Notes: a model not told the origin generated them from the letters alone. DNA of 64,000 nucleotides from Herbiconiux sp. (GCF_004297105.1 NZ_SCVE01000012.1:682001-746000); one strand, 5' to 3'. Positions 1 to 8,776 are shown, numbered from the stretch's first letter. Numbers and translations are program-made.

Positions 1-1131
1 CTTCACGAGCCAGCCGATGATGTTGTAGAACTCCTCGGCCGGGTTCTCCAGGCCGTCGACGTACTCGACCTCCTCGTAGTCCACGTGGCCGTGCGCCTGG
101 CTGATCGAGAGGTTCGACGAGAAGGCGTGGTGCAGTCCCACGTGGTCACCGAACAGCGTGTCAGGTCCGAAGCTCACGTGCTCGAGCCCTACCAGGTCGA
201 CGCAGTACTGGAAGTGGTCCATCACCGAGTCGAGCGAGTGCTTCGGATGCGCGGGCGACAGTGTCGTGTGCGGAGCCGCCTCGATGCCGATCACGCCGCC
301 GCGCTTCGCGCACTCGATGATCGTCTCGTCGGTCTTCATCCGGTTGGTGGGCCACAGACCACGGGCGCCGGCGTGGGTGATGAACACGGGCATCGTCGAC
401 GCCTTGATCACGTCGACGCAGGTGCGGTCGCCCGAGTGCGAGATGTCGATGGCGATGCCGAGCTTGTTCATGCGCTCGACGGCGCGCTCGCCGAAGTAGG
501 TCAGGCCGCCGTCGCCGCGCTCCTTGAGGCCGGAGCCCAGGGTGTTCTGCTCCGAGTAGGCGATGCCCATCTGGCGTACGCCGAAGCCGTAGAGCACGTC
601 GAGCCGGTCGACCTCGTTCTCGATCATCGTGGCGGCTTCGAGGGCGAACACGTGAGCGACCTTGCCCTCGGCCTGGGCGCGCTCGATGTCCTTCACGGTC
701 TCGGCCTTGATCACGTAATCCTGGTGGGCGAGGTCGGCCATCCGTACGCCGAGGTCGAACAGCACGTCCTGGTACTTCCAGCCGGCATCGCTCGAGATGC
801 AGCAGGTGCCGTCCATCCCGTTGTCGAACACCGCGGTGATGCCCGAGCGCGACAGGCCCTCGTAGCCCGTTGGTTCGCGGCCCTGGCGGATGTGCTCGCG
901 CAGCTGCCCCATGTCTTCGGGGAAGACCTGCACGTGATCGTGCAGCGAGATGACGGTCTCCTCGGCGAGCAGGGTGCGGGTGCGCTCCTCCTCGGCGGCG
1001 CTGAGTCCCAGACCCTCATAGGCCGGGACACGGCCGATCTGCTTCGCGTAGGTGAATTCCTTGTAGTCCTTTCCTGCTTCCAGGTAGTCGTAGGCGGTGT
1101 AGCCCTTGTAGGCCTCGGCGGGATCAAGCAC
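1..1131 (-). CDS. Membrane dipeptidase (peptidase family M19), 3' end cut by window edge
   Basis: Zinc-dependent dipeptidase of the renal/membrane dipeptidase family (M19, amidohydrolase fold), expected to hydrolyse dipeptides. The visible 377 codons read VISLHDHVQVFPEDMG (first metal-binding HxH-type motif), then GWKYQDVLFDLGVRMADL, a metal-ligand Glu region (HVFALEAATMIEN), IDISHSGDRT and ITHAGARGLWP, ending in the family C-terminal motif GLENPAEEFYNIIGWLVK without a stop, so the last few codons lie outside the window. Start chosen at GTG 1131, seven bases after AGGAG in the mRNA. It is divergent from two dipeptide ABC transporter ATPase genes, which suggests a peptide uptake and cleavage unit (inference). 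Family assignment is firm; substrate is not known. Confidence 0.9.
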   Translation of the reverse strand, partial: MLDPAEAYKGYTAYDYLEAGKDYKEFTYAKQIGRVPAYEGLGLSAAEEERTRTLLAEETVISLHDHVQVFPEDMGQLREHIRQGREPTGYEGLSRSGITAVFDNGMDGTCCISSDAGWKYQDVLFDLGVRMADLAHQDYVIKAETVKDIERAQAEGKVAHVFALEAATMIENEVDRLDVLYGFGVRQMGIAYSEQNTLGSGLKERGDGGLTYFGERAVERMNKLGIAIDISHSGDRTCVDVIKASTMPVFITHAGARGLWPTNRMKTDETIIECAKRGGVIGIEAAPHTTLSPAHPKHSLDSVMDHFQYCVDLVGLEHVSFGPDTLFGDHVGLHHAFSSNLSISQAHGHVDYEEVEYVDGLENPAEEFYNIIGWLVK

Positions 1132-1334
1132 GCGTGATCTCCTTTACGTGTGTGCGATGTGACGCGGCGTCCGAATTCGCCTGAAAGTTGCGGACGTTCG
1201 GCGCCGTAGAACACAATCTCTTCAATATCCGGCAGGTTTGTCAATGTCGATGGTGAAATTCGGCATAGATTTAGCACGCCTGAAACATTTCGGTAACGGT
1301 GCCGGGTGAAGATGGAGAGGTGGGAAGAGAGACG
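1132..1334. promoter_or_regulatory. Divergent intergenic region between dipeptidase and dpp ATPases
   Basis: About 200 bases without coding potential and noticeably A+T richer than its neighbours in the half near the dpp genes. Both promoters must lie here. A TTGTCA-like -35 sits near 1233, but I could not pair it with a convincing -10 at 16-18 bases, so no exact promoter is assigned. Confidence 0.4.
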
Positions 1335-2357
1335 ATGACGACAGGATCGACCGGTGGGAGCGCCGCGGAGGGGCAGGTGGCCCTCCGTGTCCGCGACCTG
1401 AACGTGACCTTCACGGGCGGCGGCCGCGCGGTGCACGCCGTGCGGAACGTCGATCTCGACGTGGCGCGAGGCGAGTTCGTGGCGCTCCTCGGGGAATCGG
1501 GATCGGGCAAGTCGGTCACGGCGCGGGCGATCATGGGCCTCACCGACGAGTACACGCGGGTCGAGGCGGCCGAGCTCGTGGTGGCCGGCACCGACATCCT
1601 GACCCTCGGCGACGAGAAGCGCCGCCTCATGCGGGGAGAGCGGATGAGCCTCGTGCTGCAGGACGCCCTGTCCGCCCTCAACCCCGTGATGACCATCGGC
1701 AACCAGATCGGCGAGCTCTTCCGGGTGCACCGTGGCGCCACGCGCAAGCAGGCGCGAGCGAGTGCGATCGAGCTGCTCGGGCTGGTGGGTATCCCCGCGC
1801 CGAAGAACCGGGTCGACGACTACCCGCACCAGTTCTCCGGGGGTATGCGGCAGCGCATCCTGATCGCCATGGCCATCGCCCTGGAGCCCGAGATGCTCAT
1901 CGCCGACGAGCCCACCACGGCGCTCGACGTCACCGTGCAGGCTCAGATCCTCGATCTGCTGGGCCGCCTCCGCGACCAGCTCGGCATGGGTGTGCTGCTC
2001 ATCACGCACGACCTCGGCGTGGTGATGGAGGTGGCCGACCGACTGGCCGTCATGTACGCCGGCCGCATCGTGGAGAGCGGCGCGGCCGACACCGTGCTCG
2101 GCCTCCCCGCGCATCCGTACACCCAGGCCCTGCTGCGATCGATCCCGGATGCGGCGGTGAAGGGCCAGGAGCTGCTCACCATCCCCGGCTCTCCCCCGAG
2201 TCCCGCTCAGACACCGCCCGGATGCTCGTTCAACCCGCGCTGCCACCTCGCGATCGAGGTCTGCCGCACCGAGCGGCCGCCGCTCGTCGACGTCGCACTC
2301 GGCCGCGCATCCGCCTGCCACCGCTCGGAGGAGTTGCTCCATGACCTCGTCCACTGA
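1335..2357 (+). CDS. dppD: Dipeptide/oligopeptide ABC transporter ATP-binding protein (DppD-like)
   Basis: Cytoplasmic ATPase subunit of a peptide-family ABC importer. From ATG 1335 the 340-residue protein has Walker A GESGSGKS at about residues 53-60, the Q-loop QDALSALNP, signature FSGGMRQR, Walker [12 protein letters not shown], the H-loop ITHDLG, and the C-terminal oligopeptide/dipeptide domain ([10 protein letters not shown]). In-frame GTGs at 1299 and 1320 are alternative starts; ATG 1335 was preferred because the protein then begins like family members. It overlaps the next ATPase gene by 17 bases, so the two are co-translated. No permease or binding-protein genes are next to it, so these must lie elsewhere. 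Confidence 0.88.
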   Translation: MTTGSTGGSAAEGQVALRVRDLNVTFTGGGRAVHAVRNVDLDVARGEFVALLGESGSGKSVTARAIMGLTDEYTRVEAAELVVAGTDILTLGDEKRRLMRGERMSLVLQDALSALNPVMTIGNQIGELFRVHRGATRKQARASAIELLGLVGIPAPKNRVDDYPHQFSGGMRQRILIAMAIALEPEMLIADEPTTALDVTVQAQILDLLGRLRDQLGMGVLLITHDLGVVMEVADRLAVMYAGRIVESGAADTVLGLPAHPYTQALLRSIPDAAVKGQELLTIPGSPPSPAQTPPGCSFNPRCHLAIEVCRTERPPLVDVALGRASACHRSEELLHDLVH

Positions 2358-3387
2358 ATCCGCCCCGACCTCCGCGGTGCTCTCGCGCGTCGACGGACCT
2401 CGGGTCGTGCTGGAGGCCACCGATCTGCGCCGCACCTTCACCGGCGGATCGCGGCTGCGCCCCACGCACGTGTCGGCCGTCGACGGCGTGAGCCTCCGGC
2501 TGCACGCCGGCGAGGTGCTCGGCATCGTCGGCGAATCCGGCTGCGGCAAGTCGACGCTCGCCCGCATGCTCGTGGGCCTCGAGAAGCCCGACGGCGGCTC
2601 CCTGATCTACCACGGCACCGACGTGACGAGGTCGACCCGGAGCGACCGGAGACTGCTGCGCACCGGAGTGCAGATGATCTTCCAGGATCCCTACACCTCG
2701 CTCGACCCCCGGATGACCGTCGGCGACATCATCGCCGAGCCGATGGCGGCGACCCGATCCGCGCCGGCGGCCGTCCGGCGCGCCCGGGTGGCGGAGCTGC
2801 TCGGCCTCGTCGGTCTGGCTCCCGAGATGATGTCGCGGTACCCGCACCAGTTCTCCGGCGGGCAGCGGCAGCGCATCGGCATCGCCCGGGCACTCGCCCT
2901 CGACCCCGACGTGCTGGTGTGCGACGAGGCCGTCTCCGCTCTGGACGTCTCGGTGCAGGCCCAGGTGATCAACCTGCTCGCCGGGTTGCAGAAGCGGCTG
3001 GGCGTCGCGATCGTGTTCATCGCCCATGACCTGTCCGTGGTGCGGCACATCGCCGATCGCGTGGCCGTGATGTACCTCGGCCGCGTCGCCGAGATCGGCG
3101 ACACGGAGACGGTGTACACCCGCCCCGCGCATCCGTACACCCAGGCGCTGCTCTCGGCCACGCCGTCGCACAGCCTGGCCGACCGGGGCAAGCTGTCTCG
3201 CCGCCGCGTGCTGGGTGGGGAGCCGCCCTCGCCCGTCGATCCACCGGCCGGATGCCGCTTCAACCCGCGTTGCTGGCTCGCCACCGACGAGTGCCGCACC
3301 GACGCTCCCGCGCTTCGCGGCTTCGAGCTGCGCGACGTGTCGTGCCACCACGCGGAGCAGGCGTTGGCCGAGGCCCGACTTGCCTAG
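2341..3387 (+). CDS. dppF: Dipeptide/oligopeptide ABC transporter ATP-binding protein (DppF-like)
   Basis: Second ATPase subunit, pairing with the upstream gene to form the heterodimeric motor of a peptide importer. It is 348 residues with Walker A GESGCGKS, Q-loop FQDPYTSLDPRM, signature FSGGQRQR, Walker B LVCDEAVSALD, H-loop IAHDLS and the C-terminal peptide-transporter domain (CRFNPRCWLA). The ATG lies inside the end of the upstream gene. Operon with it is clear. No terminator hairpin is obvious before the rpmB promoter. Confidence 0.88.
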   Translation: MTSSTESAPTSAVLSRVDGPRVVLEATDLRRTFTGGSRLRPTHVSAVDGVSLRLHAGEVLGIVGESGCGKSTLARMLVGLEKPDGGSLIYHGTDVTRSTRSDRRLLRTGVQMIFQDPYTSLDPRMTVGDIIAEPMAATRSAPAAVRRARVAELLGLVGLAPEMMSRYPHQFSGGQRQRIGIARALALDPDVLVCDEAVSALDVSVQAQVINLLAGLQKRLGVAIVFIAHDLSVVRHIADRVAVMYLGRVAEIGDTETVYTRPAHPYTQALLSATPSHSLADRGKLSRRRVLGGEPPSPVDPPAGCRFNPRCWLATDECRTDAPALRGFELRDVSCHHAEQALAEARLA

Positions 3388-3409
3388 CGGGGCGGCGCTG
3401 GCCTAGGAT
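3380..3409 (+). promoter_or_regulatory. Candidate sigma-70 promoter for the rpmB-rpmG-rpsN operon
   Basis: TTGCCT (3380-3385) and TAGGAT (3404-3409) are 18 bases apart, about 125 bases upstream of rpmB. The -35 overlaps the dppF stop region. No Zur-type dyad is seen between this site and rpmB. Confidence 0.5.
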
Positions 3410-3535
3410 ATGCAGGTTGGGTGGAATCCTCCGCCCATTGCGTCCCCGTACGGGTTCTCCGGAATCAGCGACAGGGATGTCGACAAGTCATCTTGGGTGA
3501 GGCACTCGTCTCACGGTAACCAAATGGAGGAAACA

Positions 3536-3772
3536 ATGGCAGCAGTGTGCCAGGTGACTGGAGCCGTTCCCGGCTTCGGTCACAACATCTCGCACTCGCA
3601 CCGGCGCACCAATCGCCGCTTCGACCCGAACGTGCAGAAGAAGAAGTACTACGTCCCGTCGCTTCGCCGCACGGTGACGCTGACGCTTTCGGCTAAGGGC
3701 ATCAAGGTCATCGACGCCCGTGGAATCGAGTCGGTCGTCAAGGACCTGCTCGCACGTGGGGTGAAGATCTAA
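3536..3772 (+). CDS. rpmB: 50S ribosomal protein L28, cysteine-poor (zinc-independent) form
   Basis: Large-subunit ribosomal protein, 78 residues, starting at an ATG preceded by GGAGG with five-base spacing. The N-terminus ([20 protein letters not shown]) has a single Cys, whereas the zinc-binding form carries paired CxxC motifs; the tail [15 protein letters not shown] is that of the long C-minus form known from actinobacteria. It is followed without a gap by rpmG and rpsN, also zinc-free. In mycobacteria and Streptomyces such C-minus sets are Zur-repressed paralogues (known), but no Zur box is visible here, so this may be the main copy. Confidence 0.95.
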   Translation: MAAVCQVTGAVPGFGHNISHSHRRTNRRFDPNVQKKKYYVPSLRRTVTLTLSAKGIKVIDARGIESVVKDLLARGVKI

Positions 3773-3939
3773 TGGCAAAGCAGCAGGACGTCCGTCCCAT
3801 CATCAAGCTCCGCTCGACGGCGGGCACCGGTTACACCTACGTGACCAAGAAGAACCGTCGCAACGACCCCGACCGCCTCGTGCTGAAGAAGTACGACCCG
3901 GTCATCCGCAAGCACGTCGACTTCCGAGAGGAGCGGTAA
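3772..3939 (+). CDS. rpmG: 50S ribosomal protein L33, cysteine-free form
   Basis: 55-residue large-subunit protein reading [18 protein letters not shown] and ending [15 protein letters not shown]. It contains no cysteine, so it is the zinc-independent type. Its ATG shares one base with the rpmB stop (TAATG), so translation is coupled. Short enough to be missed by length-filtered gene finders. Confidence 0.95.
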   Translation: MAKQQDVRPIIKLRSTAGTGYTYVTKKNRRNDPDRLVLKKYDPVIRKHVDFREER

Positions 3940-3943
3940 ACAC

Positions 3944-4249
3944 ATGGCTAAGAAGAGCAAGATTGCCCGTAACGAACAGCGCAAGGTCATCGTGGAGCGG
4001 TACGCCGCGAAGCGCCTCGAGCTGAAGAAGGCTCTCGTGAGCCCGACGTCGACCGACGAAGAGCGCGAAGCCGCTCGCCTCGGCCTGCAGAAGCTGCCCC
4101 GCAACGCCTCGCCGATCCGCGTTCGCAGCCGCGACGCCGTCGACGGCCGCCCCCGCGGTGTGCTCACGAAGTTCGGAATCTCGCGTGTTCGCTTCCGTGA
4201 CATGGCTCACCGGGGCGAATTGCCGGGCATTACGAAGTCCAGCTGGTAA
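3944..4249 (+). CDS. rpsN: 30S ribosomal protein S14, long zinc-independent form
   Basis: 101-residue small-subunit protein ([14 protein letters not shown] at the start, [17 protein letters not shown] at the end). The long form without the CxxC zinc site is the non-zinc type, matching L28 and L33 upstream. It begins four bases after rpmG. Last gene of a three-gene ribosomal operon. Confidence 0.95.
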   Translation: MAKKSKIARNEQRKVIVERYAAKRLELKKALVSPTSTDEEREAARLGLQKLPRNASPIRVRSRDAVDGRPRGVLTKFGISRVRFRDMAHRGELPGITKSSW

Positions 4250-4353
4250 ATTACCCACGGTCGAACCGACCAACCGAACTGGCCCTGGTGGCCGGGACCG
4301 TTCCATGTAAACAGCTGCATCCGCAGCGAAAAGGTCCGAGGAGGACACCTTAA

Positions 4354-4641
4354 ATGGCTGACAAGTCACTGAACAAGACCGAGCTCGTCGCAGCCGTCGC
4401 CGCCGCTTCCGGCCAGACGCAGGCTTCCGTCAACGAGGTTCTTGACGCTCTCTTCTCGACGCTGGCCGACTCGGTCGCGTCCGACACCAAGGTCACGATC
4501 CCGGGCTGGCTCGCCGTCGAGCGCACCTCGCGTGCCGCTCGCACCGGTCGCAACCCGCAGACGGGCGCCACCATCGAGATCCCGGCCGGTCACTCGGTCA
4601 AGATCTCGGCCGGCTCGAAGCTGAAGGCTGCTGCCAAGTAA
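4354..4641 (+). CDS. hup: DNA-binding protein HU
   Basis: 95-residue histone-like nucleoid protein. It begins MADKSLNKTELVAAVAAASG, contains the beta-arm region (VERTSRAARTGRNPQTG) that inserts in the DNA minor groove, and ends KLKAAAK. It lacks the long Lys/Ala-rich tail of mycobacterial HupB, so it is the short type. SD GAGGAGG is about ten bases upstream of the ATG. It is separated from rpsN by 104 bases and closed by a strong terminator, so it is probably its own unit. Confidence 0.95.
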   Translation: MADKSLNKTELVAAVAAASGQTQASVNEVLDALFSTLADSVASDTKVTIPGWLAVERTSRAARTGRNPQTGATIEIPAGHSVKISAGSKLKAAAK

Positions 4642-4652
4642 CACCCCCTTCG

Positions 4653-4685
4653 AAAAGGGCGTCGACCACGGTCGGCGCCCTTTTT
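4653..4685 (+). terminator. Rho-independent terminator of hup
   Basis: AAAAGGGCG and CGCCCTTTT arms enclose an inner CGAC/GTCG stem and are followed by a T run (4681-4685). Canonical GC-rich stem plus U-tract, 12 bases after the hup stop. Confidence 0.9.
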
Positions 4686-4699
4686 GGTTCCCGGGAACC
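4686..4699. other. 14-bp perfect palindrome
   Basis: GGTTCCCGGGAACC directly after the hup terminator, 33 bases before the -10 of the copD-ctaG gene. It could be an operator for that gene; no regulator is assigned. Confidence 0.35.
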
Positions 4700-4731
4700 A
4701 CCCCGCGGGGAATCGCCCAGGTCACGGCACG

Positions 4732-4737
4732 TAAAGT
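4732..4737 (+). promoter_or_regulatory. -10 box of a leaderless promoter for the CopD-CtaG gene
   Basis: TAAAGT is followed by exactly six bases and then the GTG start codon at 4744, placing the expected transcription start on the start codon. No SD is present upstream of the GTG. Confidence 0.55.
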
Positions 4738-4743
4738 AGTCAG

Positions 4744-6723
4744 GTGCTGAGAGTCGTGCGGATCGCGGGCCCCGCCGCCCTCGTGGTGGCGGCGTTCGTC
4801 GCCCTCCTGCTCGCGCTCGCCATCGGCGGCGGTGCGTCGCCGCAGCTGCTCGAAGACCCGGGCGCCGTCGTGCGCTTCGGGCTGCCGATCTCGACGATGC
4901 TCGTGAACCTCTCGGCGGCCGGCATGATCGGGGCGCTCGGTCTCGTGCTCTTCGCCATCCCGCCGGAGTCTCCCGCCCACGACCGGGCGCTCGACGTGGC
5001 GGCCGGCTCGGCCGCGCTCTTCACCGTGGCCGCGGGCCTCACCGGGTTCTTCAGCTACTTGAGCGTGACCGCGCGTGCCCTCAGTTTCGACGACGCGTTC
5101 AGCCAGGGCCTCGGCCAGTTCCTCACCCAGATCGCGCTCGGCCAGGCCTGGCTGCAGACCACGCTCATCGGGGCCGTACTCACGGTGCTGTGCTTCGCGG
5201 TGCGCAACCTCACCGCCCTCTTCTTCGTGGGCCTGCTCGCGGTGGCCGCCCTCATCCCCATGGCCCAGCAGGGCCACGCCGCCGGAGTGGACGGCCACGA
5301 CGCCGCCATCACCGCTCTCGGCCTGCACATCGTGTTCGCTGCGGCCTGGCTCGGCGGGCTCCTCGTGATCGCGCTGCTCAGCCGGCGCCTCGACACCCCG
5401 AAACTCGTCGATGTGGTGAGCCGCTACTCGAGCGTGGCCATCGTGTGCTTCGTGGTCGTGGCGGCATCCGGCTACGTCAGCGCAGAGCTGCGGATCGGCT
5501 CGCTCGACCGTCTGCTCACGCCCTACGGCATCCTCGTGCTCGTGAAGGTCGGGGCGCTCGTGGCCCTGGGTGTGTTCGGCGCCGTGCACCGCCGGTGGGT
5601 CATCCGTCGCCTCGGCAGCACCGAGCGCCGTCGGCACTTCTGGTGGCTGATCGTGGCCGAGCTCGCGTTCATGGGTATCGCCTCAGGCTTCGCCGCGGCT
5701 CTCGCCCGCACGGCGACGCCGATTCCCGAGACGCCGCCCGCCGAGCAGACCGCGGCGCAGATCCTCACCGGCGAGGCCCTGCCGCCCGAGCTCACCGTTC
5801 AGAACTTCCTCACCCAGTGGAACTTCGACCTGATCTGGGTGCTCGTGTGCGCCTTCGCGATCTTCTTCTACATCGCCGGTGTCGTGCGGCTTCGCCGGCG
5901 CGGCGACGCGTGGCCCTGGTATCGCACGGTGCTCTGGATCGCGGGCATCCTTCTTCTCTTCTACGTCACCAACGGCGGGCTCAACGTCTACGAGAAGTTC
6001 CTCTTCAGCGTGCACATGTTCGGGCACATGACCCTCAGCATGATGGTGCCGCTGTTGCTCGTGCCCGCCGGCCCCATCACGCTCGCGCTGCGCGCCATCA
6101 AGAAGCGCGACGACGGCTCGCGAGGCATGCGCGAGTGGATCCTGCTCGCCGTGCACTCGAAGGCCGCCACCGTGATCGCCAACCCCGTGGTGGCCGGCGT
6201 GCTCTTCGCCACGAGCCTCGTGGCCTTCTACTACACGCCGCTCTTCCGCTGGGCCACCGAAGACCACATCGGGCACGAGTGGATGATCGTGCACTTCCTC
6301 ATCGTGGGCTACCTGTTCGTGCAGGCCCTCATCGGCATCGACCCGGTGCCCTACAAGCTGCCGTATCCCTTCCGCCTGCTGCTCCTTCTCGGCACGATGG
6401 CGTTCCACGCGTTCTTCGGTCTCGCGCTCATGCAGGGCAACGGCCTGCTGCTGGCCGACTGGTTCGGAGCCACCGGGCGTGACTGGGGGCCGAGCGCGAT
6501 CGTCGATCAGCAGAACGGCGGTGGCATCGCCTGGTCGATCGGGGAGATCCCCACGTTCACCCTCGCGCTCATCGTGGCCATCCAGTGGTCGCGCAGCGAC
6601 AAGAAGGAGACGACGCGACTCGACCGCAAGGCCGACCGCACCAACGAGGCCGAGCTCGGCGAGTACAACGCCATGCTCGAACGGCTCGCCGATCGCGACA
6701 AGCAGAAGGACAGCCAACGATGA
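4744..6723 (+). CDS. CopD/CtaG-type copper transport and cytochrome c oxidase assembly fusion
   Basis: 659-residue polytopic membrane protein. The first half has hydrophobic segments of the CopD copper-resistance family (through about residue 320). The second half has the CtaG/caa3 assembly pattern (KFLFSVHMFGHMTLSMMVPLLL, a His-rich helix typical of the family, and HEWMIVHFLIVGYLFVQ). Such fusions are known in actinobacteria and are linked to copper delivery to heme-copper oxidase. No SD precedes the GTG; the -10 is six bases upstream, so it is probably leaderless. Its stop overlaps the start of the next gene (ATGA), so the zinc peptidase downstream is coupled. Two other copper loci occur later in the window. 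Confidence 0.85.
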   Translation: MLRVVRIAGPAALVVAAFVALLLALAIGGGASPQLLEDPGAVVRFGLPISTMLVNLSAAGMIGALGLVLFAIPPESPAHDRALDVAAGSAALFTVAAGLTGFFSYLSVTARALSFDDAFSQGLGQFLTQIALGQAWLQTTLIGAVLTVLCFAVRNLTALFFVGLLAVAALIPMAQQGHAAGVDGHDAAITALGLHIVFAAAWLGGLLVIALLSRRLDTPKLVDVVSRYSSVAIVCFVVVAASGYVSAELRIGSLDRLLTPYGILVLVKVGALVALGVFGAVHRRWVIRRLGSTERRRHFWWLIVAELAFMGIASGFAAALARTATPIPETPPAEQTAAQILTGEALPPELTVQNFLTQWNFDLIWVLVCAFAIFFYIAGVVRLRRRGDAWPWYRTVLWIAGILLLFYVTNGGLNVYEKFLFSVHMFGHMTLSMMVPLLLVPAGPITLALRAIKKRDDGSRGMREWILLAVHSKAATVIANPVVAGVLFATSLVAFYYTPLFRWATEDHIGHEWMIVHFLIVGYLFVQALIGIDPVPYKLPYPFRLLLLLGTMAFHAFFGLALMQGNGLLLADWFGATGRDWGPSAIVDQQNGGGIAWSIGEIPTFTLALIVAIQWSRSDKKETTRLDRKADRTNEAELGEYNAMLERLADRDKQKDSQR

Positions 6724-7799
6724 TCTCGTCACTGTGCCCCGTCTGCGGTTCGGTCGTGTTCTTCGAATCGCTGGAATGCCCCAACTGCGGGGTCGATGTG
6801 GGCTTCGTGCCCGCATCCGGAACCTTCGCGGTGGCTCCGCTCGACGACTCCGAGACCGGATGGCGGCGCTGCACCAATCGGGCCTGGCGCTGCAACTGGC
6901 TCGTTCCCGACGACTCGGGCAGCGGCTACTGCCTCAGCTGCCGTCTCACCCGGAGGCGACCGCCCAACGACGACACGATCTCGCTCGAGAAGCTCGCGAA
7001 CGTGGCCGTCGACAAGCGCCGCCTGCTCATGCAGCTGATCGACCTCGGGCTGCCGATCGAGCCGTACTACGAGAAACCGGGCGGTCTCGCGTTCGACCTC
7101 GTGTCGAGCCTCACGGGAGAGCGCGTGATCATCGGGCACGCTCACGGTGTGATCACCATCGACCTCGCCGAATCACTGGATGCCTACCGCGAGAACCTGC
7201 GTGTGCGCCTCGGCGAGCCCTACCGAACGATGCTCGGCCACTTCCGCCACGAGATCGGTCACTACTACCAGAGCATCCTGCTCGACACCGACGAGCTGTG
7301 GGCCGAGTGCCGCACCCTCTTCGGCGATGAGCGCGCCAGCTACTCGGAGGCGCTCGACCGGCACTATCGCACGGGCGCGCCCGAGGGCTGGATCGCCGAG
7401 TACATCTCCGACTACGCCACCATGCACCCGTGGGAGGACTTCGCGGAGTCGTTCGCCCACTATCTGCACATCACCGGCACCCTCGCCACCGCAGCCACCT
7501 CAGGGGTGGTGCTGCATGCCGAGCTCATCCCCGGGTTCGATCACGACGACGTCGTGCCGAGCCGCAGCTATCGGGACGAGGGCTTCGACGAGATCCTCAG
7601 CGACTGGCGCTGGCTCTCGCTCATGTTCAACCGGGTGAATCGGTCGATGGGCCTGAAAGACCTCTACCCCTTCGGCATCGTGGCCCCGGTGGCGCGCAAA
7701 CTCGCGTTCGTGCACCGGATCGTGGTGCGGGCTCAGGCCCGGGGCGAGAACACCACGCCGCCGTCGGCACCGATCGTGAGCGAGAACGTCACCGAATAG
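6720..7799 (+). CDS. Putative zinc-binding metallopeptidase with N-terminal zinc ribbon (COG4307 type)
   Basis: 359 residues. The N-terminus has a four-Cys zinc ribbon (CPVCG and CPNCG) plus further Cys residues up to about residue 80 (RCNW, YCLSC). The central part carries HEIGHYY, an HExxH zinc-peptidase motif, followed by a conserved EDFAESFAHYLHI segment that can supply the third ligand. This matches a family annotated as putative zinc-binding metallopeptidases without a known substrate. The ATG overlaps the stop of the CopD-CtaG gene by four bases. Its 3' end overlaps the convergent neighbour by 67 bases. Family call good, function unknown. Confidence 0.78.
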   Translation: MISSLCPVCGSVVFFESLECPNCGVDVGFVPASGTFAVAPLDDSETGWRRCTNRAWRCNWLVPDDSGSGYCLSCRLTRRRPPNDDTISLEKLANVAVDKRRLLMQLIDLGLPIEPYYEKPGGLAFDLVSSLTGERVIIGHAHGVITIDLAESLDAYRENLRVRLGEPYRTMLGHFRHEIGHYYQSILLDTDELWAECRTLFGDERASYSEALDRHYRTGAPEGWIAEYISDYATMHPWEDFAESFAHYLHITGTLATAATSGVVLHAELIPGFDHDDVVPSRSYRDEGFDEILSDWRWLSLMFNRVNRSMGLKDLYPFGIVAPVARKLAFVHRIVVRAQARGENTTPPSAPIVSENVTE

Positions 7800-8764
7800 G
7801 GGATCGACTCGTCCCGGGTCGACACCGTGCCGTCGAAGAGCGAGCGGATGTCGACCGTGATGTGGGCGCTGCCCGAGGCGTTCGGCACGATCCAGTCGTC
7901 CTGCCCGGCGAGGATGGTGAGGGCCGGATACTCCTCGATCGACCAGGCCGGGTCGGAGACGATGCGGTCGTTCACATCGAGCCCGAACGGGCATCCGGGC
8001 GGGTAGAGCACGGTCTGTTTCGCGCACTCGTCGAGGAACGAGTCGACCGTCGACTGCACCTCGTCGAGGAATGCCGTGGTGGGCTGCACGTCGACGATGG
8101 CGGAGGAGGACCCATTCACCTTGGTGGCCTCGAGCGGCACGGAGTGTGCGCCGAGGAGCGCCGACTGGTGCGAGAGCACGGTGAGACTCGGCACGAGCAC
8201 CACGTACTCGCCGGTGGCGTGGAATGCCGTGGGATCGGGGGTGGAGATCTGCGAGGTGCCCGCGGTGAAGGTCGACGCGTGCGAGACCGTCACGGTGGCC
8301 GACGCCACGGGTGACCGCACGAACTCCCACTCGGGGAACACGAGCCAGCTCGTGCCCGTCTGCATCACGTCGAACTCGGTCTGGCCGGTGGTGGTGTGGC
8401 CGTCGAGCCCGAGCATCTCGTAGCCGTACACGATGCGGTGCCGGCCCGGTGCGATCTCGGTGTCGCTCACCAGGGAGATGTGGTCGAAGCTGCTGAGGGC
8501 CTGCGTCGAGACGAGGGAGGCGCTGCCGGTGCCCGGCGCATCCGTGGTTCCGAGGTCGACGCCCGGGGTGGCGAGCACGCCGGGAAGGTCGTGCCGGTTG
8601 AGGGCGTCGAGGTAGATGCGCACGAAGGAAGGGGCGCTGAACACTTCGCGGTTCAGGATGCCGATGGCGGAGAACAGGGCGGCCACGGTGAGCACGAAGA
8701 GCCCGGTCCAGATCACGATCGAACGGTGCAGCGCGATGCGCCTCTCCCCATCCGCCCTCGTCAT
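7733..8764 (-). CDS. Hypothetical membrane-anchored protein
   Basis: 343 residues, not recognised. One N-terminal transmembrane helix (SIVIWTGLFVLTVAALFSAIG) is followed by a large, presumably extracytoplasmic, part with beta-rich composition, a WLVFPEW segment and two Cys (DECAK, YPPGCPFG) that could form a disulfide. Start ATG 8764 was chosen because TAAACT lies exactly six bases upstream (leaderless pattern); a GTG two codons earlier would fall between the -10 and this start. Its 3' end overlaps the convergent metallopeptidase gene by 67 bases. Confidence 0.7.
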   Translation of the reverse strand: MTRADGERRIALHRSIVIWTGLFVLTVAALFSAIGILNREVFSAPSFVRIYLDALNRHDLPGVLATPGVDLGTTDAPGTGSASLVSTQALSSFDHISLVSDTEIAPGRHRIVYGYEMLGLDGHTTTGQTEFDVMQTGTSWLVFPEWEFVRSPVASATVTVSHASTFTAGTSQISTPDPTAFHATGEYVVLVPSLTVLSHQSALLGAHSVPLEATKVNGSSSAIVDVQPTTAFLDEVQSTVDSFLDECAKQTVLYPPGCPFGLDVNDRIVSDPAWSIEEYPALTILAGQDDWIVPNASGSAHITVDIRSLFDGTVSTRDESIPYSVTFSLTIGADGGVVFSPRA

Positions 8765-8770
8765 GTCCAC

Positions 8771-8776
8771 AGTTTA
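8771..8776 (-). promoter_or_regulatory. -10 box of a leaderless promoter (hypothetical membrane protein)
   Basis: TAAACT on the minus strand, six bases before ATG 8764; only about 45 bases separate this start from the divergent helicase start. Confidence 0.5.

Noticed and set aside
1299..1334. GTG 1299 as start of dppD
   Set aside because: It would add twelve residues without similarity to family N-termini and has no SD or correctly spaced -10.
711..2567. Very long open frames on the strand opposite to real genes (also 7500-9899, 10121-12178, 12997-14859)
   Set aside because: They are shadows due to high GC third positions; their products are Arg/His/Gly-rich low-complexity sequences, while the opposite strands encode recognisable proteins.
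3388..3535. Zur operator before rpmB
   Set aside because: No TGAAAATNATTTTCA-like dyad is present; only a plausible sigma-70 promoter.
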